DNA of 6,408 nt from an uncultured bacterium (GCA_937899715.1 CALCNX010000011.1:1-6408), one strand, 5' to 3'. Counted from the stretch's first letter, positions 1 through 5,059 are shown. Notes: a model not told the origin generated them from the sequence alone. Numbers and translations: made by a program.

Positions 1-2
1 TT

Positions 3-167
3 GGTTTTCCATTAGAAAACTCCTCTAAAAATAGAATAATTTCTGCCCGAAAAGGTTATATTCGCATCAAGCATGGGGACGTCCTGGAAAGCATACCCAA
101 TGCGCGAGGCGGTGTACCGTCAGGCAAAAGACGCGGTACACTGCTTTGTTTTTGCAGTTGTTGGTAG
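3..167 (+). CDS. Partial 3' end of a possible plus-strand gene with a LysM-like stretch
   Basis: An open frame enters from the left edge and runs 54 codons to a TAG. It has no start inside the window, so if real it is the C-terminus of a larger gene. Residues about 18-31 read GYIRIKHGDVLESI, which resembles the N-terminal half of a LysM peptidoglycan-binding repeat (aromatic/hydrophobic strand, GD, then L.sI). The rest of the LysM repeat is not convincing, and the last residues (LLCFCSCW) look non-native, so the 3' end may be frameshifted or decayed. A hairpin with a T-run (109-153) overlaps the end of this frame, which also suggests the original gene ended earlier or was disrupted. It converges on the minus-strand genes. 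The family call rests on one short motif only. Confidence 0.3.
   Translation, partial: GFPLENSSKNRIISARKGYIRIKHGDVLESIPNARGGVPSGKRRGTLLCFCSCW
109..153 (+). terminator. GC-rich hairpin with T-run, candidate plus-strand terminator
   Basis: Positions 112-119 (GTGTACCG) and 134-141 (CGGTACAC) are perfect inverted repeats. The stem extends outward to 109/144 with one G.T wobble, giving about 11 base pairs around a 14-nt loop. The plus strand then reads TTTGTTTTT (145-153). This fits an intrinsic terminator for a gene entering from the left edge. The oddity is that it lies inside the only open plus-strand frame there. It could instead be a dispersed palindromic repeat. Confidence 0.4.
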
Positions 168-454
168 AAAATCAAAATGGGTACAGCAGACCACAGCACT
201 TCTTACCCGCGAAAAGGGGAAGCCGCGAAAAGGGGAAGCCGCGAAAAGGGGAAGCCGCGAAAAGGGGAAGCCGCTTAAGAACATCACCGACCCAAACACC
301 AAAAAGAACAGAGTTACAATAAAGTCATAGTTTGTTTATTTGGAGAGTACCAAAGAGACAATTTTTAATAGATATTTTTTTAGAGCATATTTGGACAAGC
401 CGAAGATAGAATTTTTTCTATTTCCGGCAAAGAGAAAAATTCGAGGTGCATTTT
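168..454. other. Intergenic region with no supported gene
   Basis: Apart from the tandem repeat, this AT-rich stretch holds nothing I can support as a gene. An AU-only hairpin (ATAGAA / TTCTAT at 406-421) is too weak to call. A 23-codon minus-strand frame (451-380) follows directly after the small peptide at 559-455 in the same frame, but it has no independent support. Confidence 0.5.
207..274. repeat. 16-bp tandem repeat, 4.25 copies
   Basis: The unit CCGCGAAAAGGGGAAG is repeated four times without error (207-222, 223-238, 239-254, 255-270) and followed by a partial CCGC (271-274). The unit length is not a multiple of three, so any frame reading through it changes phase every copy. This argues against it being coding. 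It is a candidate variable-number repeat lying between the converging genes. Confidence 0.85.
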
Positions 455-559
455 TTACTTACGCTTGGAAGGTTTGTTTTGCTGCGGCGGTGCGGTATGT
501 TCACCCGCTATGAGTGCCTTGAGGACTTCCACGCTTTTTTCCAGCACCTCGCTCCACAT
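455..559 (-). CDS. Possible 34-residue basic-tailed peptide or gene fragment
   Basis: A 34-codon frame starts with ATG three bases after the TAA of the upstream 69-residue membrane protein, in the same reading frame, and ends at its own TAA. The N-terminal two thirds form a plausible amphipathic helix (MWSEVLEKSVEVLKALIAG). The tail is proline-, glutamine- and lysine-rich (PPQQNKPSKRK). Base composition is clearly more GC-rich than the membrane-protein gene before it. It may be a real small protein translated by reinitiation, or the 3' remnant of a gene that has been truncated. I recognise no family. No Shine-Dalgarno sequence is seen. Confidence 0.3.
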   Translation of the reverse strand: MWSEVLEKSVEVLKALIAGEHTAPPQQNKPSKRK

Positions 560-562
560 AGC

Positions 563-772
563 TTATACCTTACGCTGTAATTTTCTTCCAACGAGATATG
601 CAACAAAAGAGCAGAATAGTAATGAGCTAAAAGAAATAGCATTGGAAACGATATGTGAATAGTAATGTTTTCCCGTGATACTATTCAAAACACCATAAAT
701 AATATCAGGGATTATGATTTGAAGAGCTATTACGGCAAGGATAAGCACGGTGATGTACAAAGTTCGTTTCAT
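563..772 (-). CDS. Small two-pass membrane protein, 69 residues
   Basis: Starts at ATG 35 bases after the stop of the esterase-like gene, so it is probably in the same transcript. The sequence begins MKRT and has a long hydrophobic segment at about residues 5-27, a short polar loop (about 30-43, containing GKHYYSH), and a second hydrophobic segment at about 45-62. The C-terminus is strongly basic (GRKLQRKV), consistent with both ends inside the cell under the positive-inside rule. I recognise no family. A small membrane protein near a peptide biosynthesis locus could be an immunity or accessory protein, but that is only a contextual guess. AT-rich composition matches the esterase gene. Confidence 0.55.
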   Translation of the reverse strand: MKRTLYITVLILAVIALQIIIPDIIYGVLNSITGKHYYSHIVSNAISFSSLLFCSFVAYLVGRKLQRKV

Positions 773-807
773 ATAATGACGTGTATATATTAAGAATAGA
801 CGGTTTA

Positions 808-2217
808 TTATCGGCGGATGCGTATTTGAGCTGGTTTAGTGGGAGTAGATTTTTGATAGAACAAAAACGCGTCAAATTCTTCAGGAATCATGGATGTTGA
901 TGTAAATTCACGTCCGGTATTTTGCCGTGTACCCACAACTCTGAACGTCCTTTTTTCATGAAACCATTCTGGGGCAGCATTTGCCAGATCTTGGGTTGAT
1001 ATAAGAAAGCACTGAAGATTCATGTAAGATATTAAATTTTCTAAGGCATTTTGAGGAGGAACATCCGCCTGAATATTTTTTGCATAACCGGCATTAAATT
1101 TTCCGCTATAAAAACCATGACCTATGACAAAGTATTTTTTGCCGTAATTATCGTGCAAGTATAAACCTAATCGCTTGTATCTGTCTGAGTCTCGAAATAT
1201 AGCAGATTGCTCAATTCGTTTTCCTACGTGTAAATTGTGAGCCCAAATAACAGTAGTCTCATTTGAGTCCCTATTTTTTTCAATCGCCCATTGCGCATTA
1301 ACAAACATACACGAATCTCTATACTCATCAAAAACGCGATAATCATACCCGGCTGTATTGAATCCAGCTTGTTTAGCAGTTCTGATAATCCAATTATTAG
1401 GAGTGTACGTTCTCAGATCAGGCATTGATAGGCTTTGAAGTATTACCTCAGCATAATGAAGCGTTTCATCAATTTTGAAACCGTTGTCTTGTGTACGATT
1501 TTTAGCGGCTAAAAGTGAGAGGTGGCTTACAACATCTAAGGCGTTTTTTTGCAGAATGCTCATACTATCAGGGCTACGTTGAAAGTGTTCGACATTGCCG
1601 GCAGGAACAAGATAATTTCTGAGCTCCTGATAGTATTTGACGGCAGTAGGGTAATATGCAGTATCAAGGGTTTGGATATTTTCAAGAACTCTTTGGCATA
1701 AATCAGATGTTTCGTAAAAGTTTAAACCATAAAATTGTACATTCTTGCCATTCTCCAAATTATACGTGCGAACCCACTCTATAAGATCTTGTAAATGGCG
1801 AGAGTTGATAGCGGTTAACGCTAAAAAATTATCATAACCGACAGTTTTTCCGGTGATATAATCATTGAGCTGTAATATTCGTCCGGGATTATCTTCCAGG
1901 CAAATACGTGTACAATGTTTCTTTTCGACCAAGGTTTTTATCAAAGCGCAATTTAGTCTGCAAGATTCATCGGTACCATGTGTTGATTCACCTAAACCAA
2001 TGATAGTGGCTTGACCAATGAGGGTATCAAGTTGCTGCCAATTTTTTAGATAAGTACTATCGTTTTGTACAACAAGAATACTACGAGAAAGGATAACTTT
2101 TTGTAGATTTTCAAGTTCTTGCTGTGATATCGTCTCCTGAGCTTTACAGGCAGATAAAGCAATGATTAAGAAGCAATAGAAAAAAGTATTGCCGGAGTAT
2201 TTTCTCATAATTTTCAA
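808..2217 (-). CDS. Erythromycin esterase family lipoprotein
   Basis: 469 residues, a usual length for this family (EreA-like, Pfam erythro_esteras) plus a signal peptide. The N-terminus has a basic start, a hydrophobic stretch (about 11-22) and a lipobox LSAC with the cysteine at residue 24, so it is predicted to be a lipoprotein exported and lipidated at C24. Family landmarks follow in order: LGESTHG (about 75-81, H80), CLED (E108), FYGLNFYE (about 162-169), RDSCMFVNAQW (about 300-310) and WAHNLH (H327, H330). The conserved His and Glu residues used in catalysis by family members are present. The family includes macrolide esterases but most members have unknown substrates, so macrolide resistance should not be assumed. 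The start at 2217 (MKIM) or 2208 (MRKY) cannot be separated; neither has a Shine-Dalgarno sequence. It follows lanthipeptide precursor 1 after a 19-bp inverted repeat. Confidence 0.88.
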   Translation of the reverse strand: MKIMRKYSGNTFFYCFLIIALSACKAQETISQQELENLQKVILSRSILVVQNDSTYLKNWQQLDTLIGQATIIGLGESTHGTDESCRLNCALIKTLVEKKHCTRICLEDNPGRILQLNDYITGKTVGYDNFLALTAINSRHLQDLIEWVRTYNLENGKNVQFYGLNFYETSDLCQRVLENIQTLDTAYYPTAVKYYQELRNYLVPAGNVEHFQRSPDSMSILQKNALDVVSHLSLLAAKNRTQDNGFKIDETLHYAEVILQSLSMPDLRTYTPNNWIIRTAKQAGFNTAGYDYRVFDEYRDSCMFVNAQWAIEKNRDSNETTVIWAHNLHVGKRIEQSAIFRDSDRYKRLGLYLHDNYGKKYFVIGHGFYSGKFNAGYAKNIQADVPPQNALENLISYMNLQCFLISTQDLANAAPEWFHEKRTFRVVGTRQNTGREFTSTSMIPEEFDAFLFYQKSTPTKPAQIRIRR

Positions 2218-2235
2218 ATGTGCTCACGAGTAACA

Positions 2236-2324
2236 ACAAAAAAGTTCGGTAATAATTATCACCTTAAGTCTGCAAATCTATTGAAAACCTGCAAAAGAAT
2301 GATAGTATTACCGAACTTTTTTGT
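2236..2324. repeat. 19-bp perfect inverted repeat around a 51-bp loop
   Basis: The arm ACAAAAAAGTTCGGTAATA at 2236-2254 is the exact reverse complement of 2306-2324. Read on either strand, the inner part of the stem is followed by six T, so it could act as a bidirectional terminator separating precursor 1 from the esterase gene. It also has the shape of a miniature inverted-repeat element (89 bp, no clear target-site duplication) or of an invertible switch. The 51-bp loop carries a promoter-like TAGATTTG pointing at the esterase gene. Confidence 0.85.
2273..2280 (-). promoter_or_regulatory. Candidate -7 element for the esterase gene
   Basis: The minus strand reads TAGATTTG, a full match to the Bacteroidota -7 consensus TAnnTTTG, inside the loop of the 19-bp inverted repeat and about 56 bases before the esterase start. 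A TTTG at 2295-2292 lies only 11 bases upstream, too close for a normal -33 element, so this is weak. If used, the transcript would contain only one arm of the inverted repeat and would escape the hairpin. Confidence 0.3.
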
Positions 2325-2350
2325 AGTCTATACAACAATAGTAAGGAAGA

Positions 2351-2368
2351 CAAAGAAGCTATTCTTTG
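2351..2368 (-). terminator. Hairpin just after precursor 1, weak terminator or processing signal
   Basis: A perfect 7-bp stem (CAAAGAA / TTCTTTG) with a 4-nt loop starts two bases after the precursor stop codon. The minus strand then reads TCTTCCTT, only moderately T-rich, so termination would be weak. A structure directly behind a precursor gene often protects the short mRNA or reduces readthrough. Confidence 0.4.
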
Positions 2369-2370
2369 AT

Positions 2371-2622
2371 TTAACCATAAACAATAACTTCGTCCATTTT
2401 TGTATCACAATGTGCAAATTTTTGGGAGGCACATTCCCAAACAGCAGATTGATTTACTGGTTGAGGATCCATTGTACCGGTGACAACTATTTCCCACGTC
2501 ATCTCGCAAAACCAACCGGAACAGATGGCTGAAGTTCCACCTTTAACTTCTGTTGCAGCAGAAGTAACAAAACTATCTACTTGCAACTCATCCAAACGCA
2601 ATTTTTTCTTTTGCTCTACCAT
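2371..2622 (-). CDS. Lanthipeptide precursor 1, pinensin-like leader
   Basis: 83 residues. The leader has a basic start (MVEQKKK) and the block LRLDELQVDSFVTS (residues 8-21), the typical Bacteroidota class I lanthipeptide leader, where LRLD corresponds to the F-x-L-D dehydratase-binding box. A Gly-Gly (28-29) marks the likely cleavage site. The predicted core (30-83) has nine Ser/Thr (30, 31, 35, 42, 48, 50, 59, 66, 74) and four Cys (34, 39, 64, 72), suited to dehydration and thioether ring formation. The start is fixed by AGGAG seven bases upstream; the longer frame from 2664 would start at GTG and include the RBS. The first ten codons match precursor 2, but the cores differ except for a shared C-E-(M/V)-x-(W/Y)-x-(I/V)-x-V motif. 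The last 11 residues lack Cys and are acidic. Ring pattern and cleavage site are inferred. Confidence 0.85.
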   Translation of the reverse strand: MVEQKKKLRLDELQVDSFVTSAATEVKGGTSAICSGWFCEMTWEIVVTGTMDPQPVNQSAVWECASQKFAHCDTKMDEVIVYG

Positions 2623-2629
2623 TGCAGAA

Positions 2630-2634
2630 CTCCT
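2630..2634 (-). promoter_or_regulatory. Strong ribosome binding site of precursor 1
   Basis: AGGAG on the minus strand, seven bases before ATG at 2622. It decides the start of the precursor. It stands out because no other gene in the window except precursor 2 has a recognisable Shine-Dalgarno sequence, as is usual in Bacteroidota. Confidence 0.8.
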
Positions 2635-2691
2635 GTAAATAATTGAAGAAAAGTAATTTGACACGACTTCTCGCTAGCAGAGAAACCTGTG

Positions 2692-2725
2692 CAAAACTAC
2701 CCCCCCCCCGTACCACATTTCCAAA
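2692..2725 (-). promoter_or_regulatory. Promoter of precursor 1 with a 10-G spacer tract
   Basis: On the minus strand, TTTG (2725-2722) is followed by a 22-base spacer and then TAGTTTTG (2699-2692), a full match to the Bacteroidota -7 consensus TAnnTTTG. The last ten bases of the spacer are all G (2709-2700). The spacing is slightly longer than the roughly 19-21 bases usual for this promoter class, so loss of a few G would bring it to the optimum. Predicted transcription starts near 2685, leaving a 5' leader of about 60 bases that contains a GCTAGC-centred imperfect hairpin (2668-2684) and the AGGAG site. Same sequence at 5122-5155. Confidence 0.6.
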
Positions 2726-2753
2726 TAAAAAAATTGCTCTCCTTACTTTTTCC

Positions 2754-2844
2754 TCACATCGCATCCAAACTACGCATAATCAAAAATCTCTCGTTCCAGT
2801 TCAAAATAAAAAAGGATGTTTTTTCCAACACCGATGAGATTATT
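2754..2844 (-). pseudogene. Remnant of an elimination-domain gene 3' end
   Basis: The plus strand at 2761-2784 repeats the true gene end at 2889-2912 with one mismatch in 24 bases. On the minus strand it reads LIMRSLDAM followed by TGA, against LIMRSLDAIQP-stop in the intact gene. Further upstream, 2844-2825 resembles the intact gene's NNRLGI region (NNLIGVG in the remnant). The reading frame between the two parts is broken. It appears to be a decayed second C-terminal end left behind by an earlier duplication or recombination, now forming part of the intergenic region. Confidence 0.5.
2808..2832 (-). terminator. Candidate terminator behind elimination-domain gene 1
   Basis: On the minus strand GGTGTT (2832-2827) pairs with AACATC (2820-2815) with one G.T pair around a 6-nt loop, and six T follow after one C (2813-2808). 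The stem is short, so the terminator would be weak. It lies inside the decayed gene remnant and may be fortuitous. Confidence 0.35.
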
Positions 2845-2848
2845 GACC

Positions 2849-2876
2849 GTAGAGACGCGATTAATCGCGTCTCTAC
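2849..2876. repeat. 28-bp perfect palindrome at the gene end
   Basis: A 28-bp self-complementary sequence with arms GTAGAGACGCGATT and its complement, no loop. It begins at the last base of the TAG stop of the elimination-domain gene. Flanking ACC / GGT bases extend the pairing with a small bulge (2846-2882). There is no T-run after it, so it is a dispersed REP-like palindrome or mRNA-end structure rather than a standard terminator. An identical copy is at 5279-5306. Confidence 0.85.
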
Positions 2877-3865
2877 TACGGTTGTATTGCATCCAAACTC
2901 CGCATAATCAAATAACCCAGATATCCTTCGTCACGATTTTGAATACCCAAGCGGTTGTTCGTCATATGCACATACGAACCCAAGATACTTTTTCCAAAGA
3001 GGTTGTTCTGTACGTCGGGTGAGGTGCTTTGCATGGGGTCTATGATTTCGCCGCGTTCTTTGGCGGCATAAAATTCTTCTGCCGTGCGCTTTACGCCGCG
3101 AATCCATGCGTTCAGCCATTCTTGTTCAAATTCTACCCCGTCGTGCAGGGCTTGCTGTACGAGATAATGGAAAGCAATTATTTGTTGCTGCTGTTTCTCA
3201 AATCGCTCTTCAAAGGCACTAATAATTTTTCTTTGTAAGTGAGCGTGTTGTATAGAATCAAAGGTGGTATCATCTTTATGGCTACCGTAGGAAAAGAGCA
3301 GCCAGTCATACAATATATGCTGAAAGAGAATTTTTGCATCCTCTTTTTGTAAACCCATTGCATAGAGAAAACTTATATGAAGCTGTACCGCAACAGCAAG
3401 CATTTGCTCATATGAAGAGTTTGCTTTCACTTCTACAATGTCCAAGACAACCCGTGAGGAATCATAAAAATGGTGTTCTGCAATATCAAGCCCAACTACT
3501 CCTCCATATCGAAGTACATCGGGTGTGTATTCAGCAATCTGTATAGTATTATTCGGTATCCATTCTTCGGGAAGTTCTGTTGTGGATATATTTTGAATCT
3601 CAGCCCGCTTGGAGGGATATTCCCGGTAGTATTTTTCAAAATGCGCAACCAGCTTGGGTTTGATAGATGTTTCCAGTTTTTCGATGTCCCCTTTTAATCG
3701 TAAACGAATGTGGCTTCCTCTATCAAAGTAGCGAACAAAAAAATAACTGCTTATTTCCTGATGACGTAATAGGTCTTGGACGAGCGGCTTCACGGATTCT
3801 ACAAGCAGACGCGAATGTGGTTCAGCATAATAGAGATGAAAAGCCATCCACTGCTCAGAAATCAT
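2876..3865 (-). CDS. Stand-alone lantibiotic dehydratase elimination domain (SpaB_C type), copy 1
   Basis: 329 residues, the usual size of a split-LanB elimination protein (thiopeptide-type bacteriocin biosynthesis domain). In class I lanthipeptide systems this half removes glutamate from tRNA-dependently glutamylated Ser/Thr to give dehydroamino acids. Visible landmarks: YFFVRYFDRGSHIRLRLKGD (41-60; R45, H52, R54, R56), RYGG (119-122) followed by an F..DS segment (about 133-136), and YVHMTNNRL near the C-terminus with H300, corresponding to the conserved elimination-site His. The start at 3865 gives alignment with copy 2 (both reach LYYAE by residue 9-15) and leaves five bases after the CPBP stop, so the two are probably coupled. 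The last 91 residues are identical to copy 2, while the first ~238 are only moderately similar and more AT-rich, a mosaic pattern. The glutamylation half is not in the window. Confidence 0.85.
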   Translation of the reverse strand: MISEQWMAFHLYYAEPHSRLLVESVKPLVQDLLRHQEISSYFFVRYFDRGSHIRLRLKGDIEKLETSIKPKLVAHFEKYYREYPSKRAEIQNISTTELPEEWIPNNTIQIAEYTPDVLRYGGVVGLDIAEHHFYDSSRVVLDIVEVKANSSYEQMLAVAVQLHISFLYAMGLQKEDAKILFQHILYDWLLFSYGSHKDDTTFDSIQHAHLQRKIISAFEERFEKQQQQIIAFHYLVQQALHDGVEFEQEWLNAWIRGVKRTAEEFYAAKERGEIIDPMQSTSPDVQNNLFGKSILGSYVHMTNNRLGIQNRDEGYLGYLIMRSLDAIQP

Positions 3866-3870
3866 AACAA

Positions 3871-4752
3871 TTAGGATAGTTTTGGTAATGTCCGATGGAG
3901 AAAGAGAATTCCCAGAACAGAAAAGCACAATGAAACACCAATGAACCACAGAGGGAACATCGGTATCGTTGCAGGGGTGACCGTGGTGATGTTAATGCCC
4001 GAAAATAGTTCAATAATTTTTGGTGTGATATTGCCCACGAGCAGAGTATTAACAATGCTATGACACACAATAGCTACTATCAAGGATTTTGTTCGGATGA
4101 ATATCCAGCCTACGAAAATACCAAGAATTGTACCACTTATCATTTGTGGTACGGAAAGATGCCATATACCAAAAAGCAACGAACTAAAAACAATCGCACG
4201 AATCGGAGAATAGCGCGTCAGAAATCCTTGCAGAATGATACCACGAAACAATATCTCTTCAATAATTGGCGCAATAATCATCGGAAAAATAAAGAACCAC
4301 CACGGCAGAGACGCAGCAGATGGCTGAGGGCTTGGCAGTATATCGCTTAAGCCCAGTAGAGAAATTATATGTAAAATTGAAAATCCCACACCGATAACGC
4401 ATATTTGGGACGCAATTAAAATCGGTACGCATACAATCACAAACTTGAGAATCTCACGTTTGAGGTGGATGACAGGAAGAAGAAAATTGCGAACGTTTTC
4501 GGAAATAGATAGCTGATTAGCTAGGGAAAAAACATAGAGACAAATGAACAGTGTAAGAAGTGCATTTATTTGCCCTGCAATCAATACTGCTATGAAGCTA
4601 TTGGCAGATTGAGTATTCCAAATAAATTGGAAAAATGAACGTATCCCGAAAGAAAATGGTATCAAAAATAGCTGGCCGGCGATAATGATAGTTAATATCC
4701 CAAGAAATGCTGGGAAATGGCTTTTTGTGTTTACGTCCAAGGTGTTTTTCAC
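3871..4752 (-). CDS. CPBP (CAAX/Abi) family intramembrane protease
   Basis: 293 residues with about eight hydrophobic segments. All three family motifs are present: EEILFR (E165, E166, R170), FGIWH (F194, H198) and HSIVN (H231, N235). These residues form the active site of glutamic-type intramembrane CAAX proteases, so the enzyme looks intact. CPBP proteins near bacteriocin genes are known as self-immunity proteins and sometimes process peptides. Here it sits between precursor 2 and the second elimination-domain gene, five bases before the latter. The start is GTG; an in-frame stop lies just upstream so no longer frame is available. No Shine-Dalgarno sequence is seen. With a strong terminator only about 24 bases upstream there is little room for a separate promoter, so expression may depend on readthrough from the precursor 2 promoter. 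Confidence 0.88.
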   Translation of the reverse strand: MKNTLDVNTKSHFPAFLGILTIIIAGQLFLIPFSFGIRSFFQFIWNTQSANSFIAVLIAGQINALLTLFICLYVFSLANQLSISENVRNFLLPVIHLKREILKFVIVCVPILIASQICVIGVGFSILHIISLLGLSDILPSPQPSAASLPWWFFIFPMIIAPIIEEILFRGIILQGFLTRYSPIRAIVFSSLLFGIWHLSVPQMISGTILGIFVGWIFIRTKSLIVAIVCHSIVNTLLVGNITPKIIELFSGINITTVTPATIPMFPLWFIGVSLCFSVLGILFLHRTLPKLS

Positions 4753-4775
4753 TATAAGTTTTCTTAGAATTTATG

Positions 4776-4814
4776 AAAAAGTACCCCTCACTTATGGTTA
4801 GGTGAAGGGCACTT
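4776..4814 (-). terminator. Strong intrinsic terminator behind precursor 2
   Basis: On the minus strand 4814-4802 (AAGTGCCCTTCAC) pairs over 13 positions with 4791-4779 (GTGAGGGGTACTT), two of them G.T wobbles, around a 10-nt loop. T residues continue to 4776. It begins 10 bases after the precursor stop. In lantibiotic operons a hairpin behind the precursor gene commonly gives many precursor transcripts and limited readthrough into the enzyme genes; the same layout is seen here. Confidence 0.8.
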
Positions 4815-4824
4815 GATAGAAAAA

Positions 4825-5052
4825 TTAGCAAGCGCCAACTTTTGCCTGTACATATGGATCGCTTTTATAACAACCACCGGGGGCGTTATCGGAACAAACA
4901 TTCACTGTATATCTTACCTCGCAACACCAACTAAACCACGTACCACCTTTTATCTCATGCTCTTGTGTTTCAAGAGTTTTAAGCGTAGGGGACGTTACAA
5001 AACTATCAATTTGGATTTCTTCCAAACGCAATTTTTTCTTTTGCTCTACCAT
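4825..5052 (-). CDS. Lanthipeptide precursor 2, pinensin-like leader
   Basis: 75 residues. The leader starts MVEQKKKLRL exactly as in precursor 1 and continues EEIQIDSFVTS (to residue 21). A spacer rich in Thr and Glu then leads to KGG (35-37), the likely cleavage site. The predicted core (38-75) has five Cys (43, 44, 53, 61, 75) and five Ser/Thr (38, 41, 49, 54, 64), including a vicinal Cys pair and a C-terminal Cys. It shares with precursor 1 only KGGT and C-E-V-x-Y-x-V-x-V. The start is set by AGGAG seven bases upstream (5064-5060). It follows elimination-domain gene 2 by about 250 bases with its own promoter, and is closed by a strong terminator. Ring topology and the exact cleavage site are inferred. 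Confidence 0.85.
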   Translation of the reverse strand: MVEQKKKLRLEEIQIDSFVTSPTLKTLETQEHEIKGGTWFSWCCEVRYTVNVCSDNAPGGCYKSDPYVQAKVGAC

Positions 5053-5059
5053 TGTAGAA

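Larger units (their letters stand above)
2591..3148. repeat. Long direct repeat, copy A (558 bp)
   Basis: Matches 5021-5578 at an offset of 2430 bases. I see two mismatches (2625/5055 and 3137/5567), so 2626-3136 is identical. The block spans the 3' end of an elimination-domain gene, the whole intergenic region, and the first ten codons of the precursor leader. Identity stops abruptly on both sides, at enzyme codon ~238 and at the eleventh leader codon. Confidence 0.95.

Noticed and set aside
73..330. 85-codon plus-strand frame over the tandem repeat
   Set aside because: The 16-bp repeat unit changes frame each copy, the product is low-complexity Lys/Arg/Gly, and it overlaps a hairpin with a T-run.
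406..421. Hairpin ATAGAA / TTCTAT as a terminator for the minus-strand operon
   Set aside because: Stem is short and almost all A-T, too weak to call.
2371..2664. Longer precursor frames beginning MSNYFSS (2664 and 5094)
   Set aside because: The upstream start codon is GTG, the extension runs through the AGGAG site, and the known leader type begins near MVEQKKK.
2643..3022. Plus-strand frames in the intergenic joint, repeated at 5073-5452
   Set aside because: They occur twice only because the DNA is repeated, and they read through promoter, poly-C run and palindrome; no protein features.
2876..3949. Longer 357-residue version of elimination-domain gene 1 starting at 3949
   Set aside because: The extra 28 residues overlap the end of the CPBP gene and have no counterpart in copy 2; the ATG at 3865 aligns with the start of copy 2.
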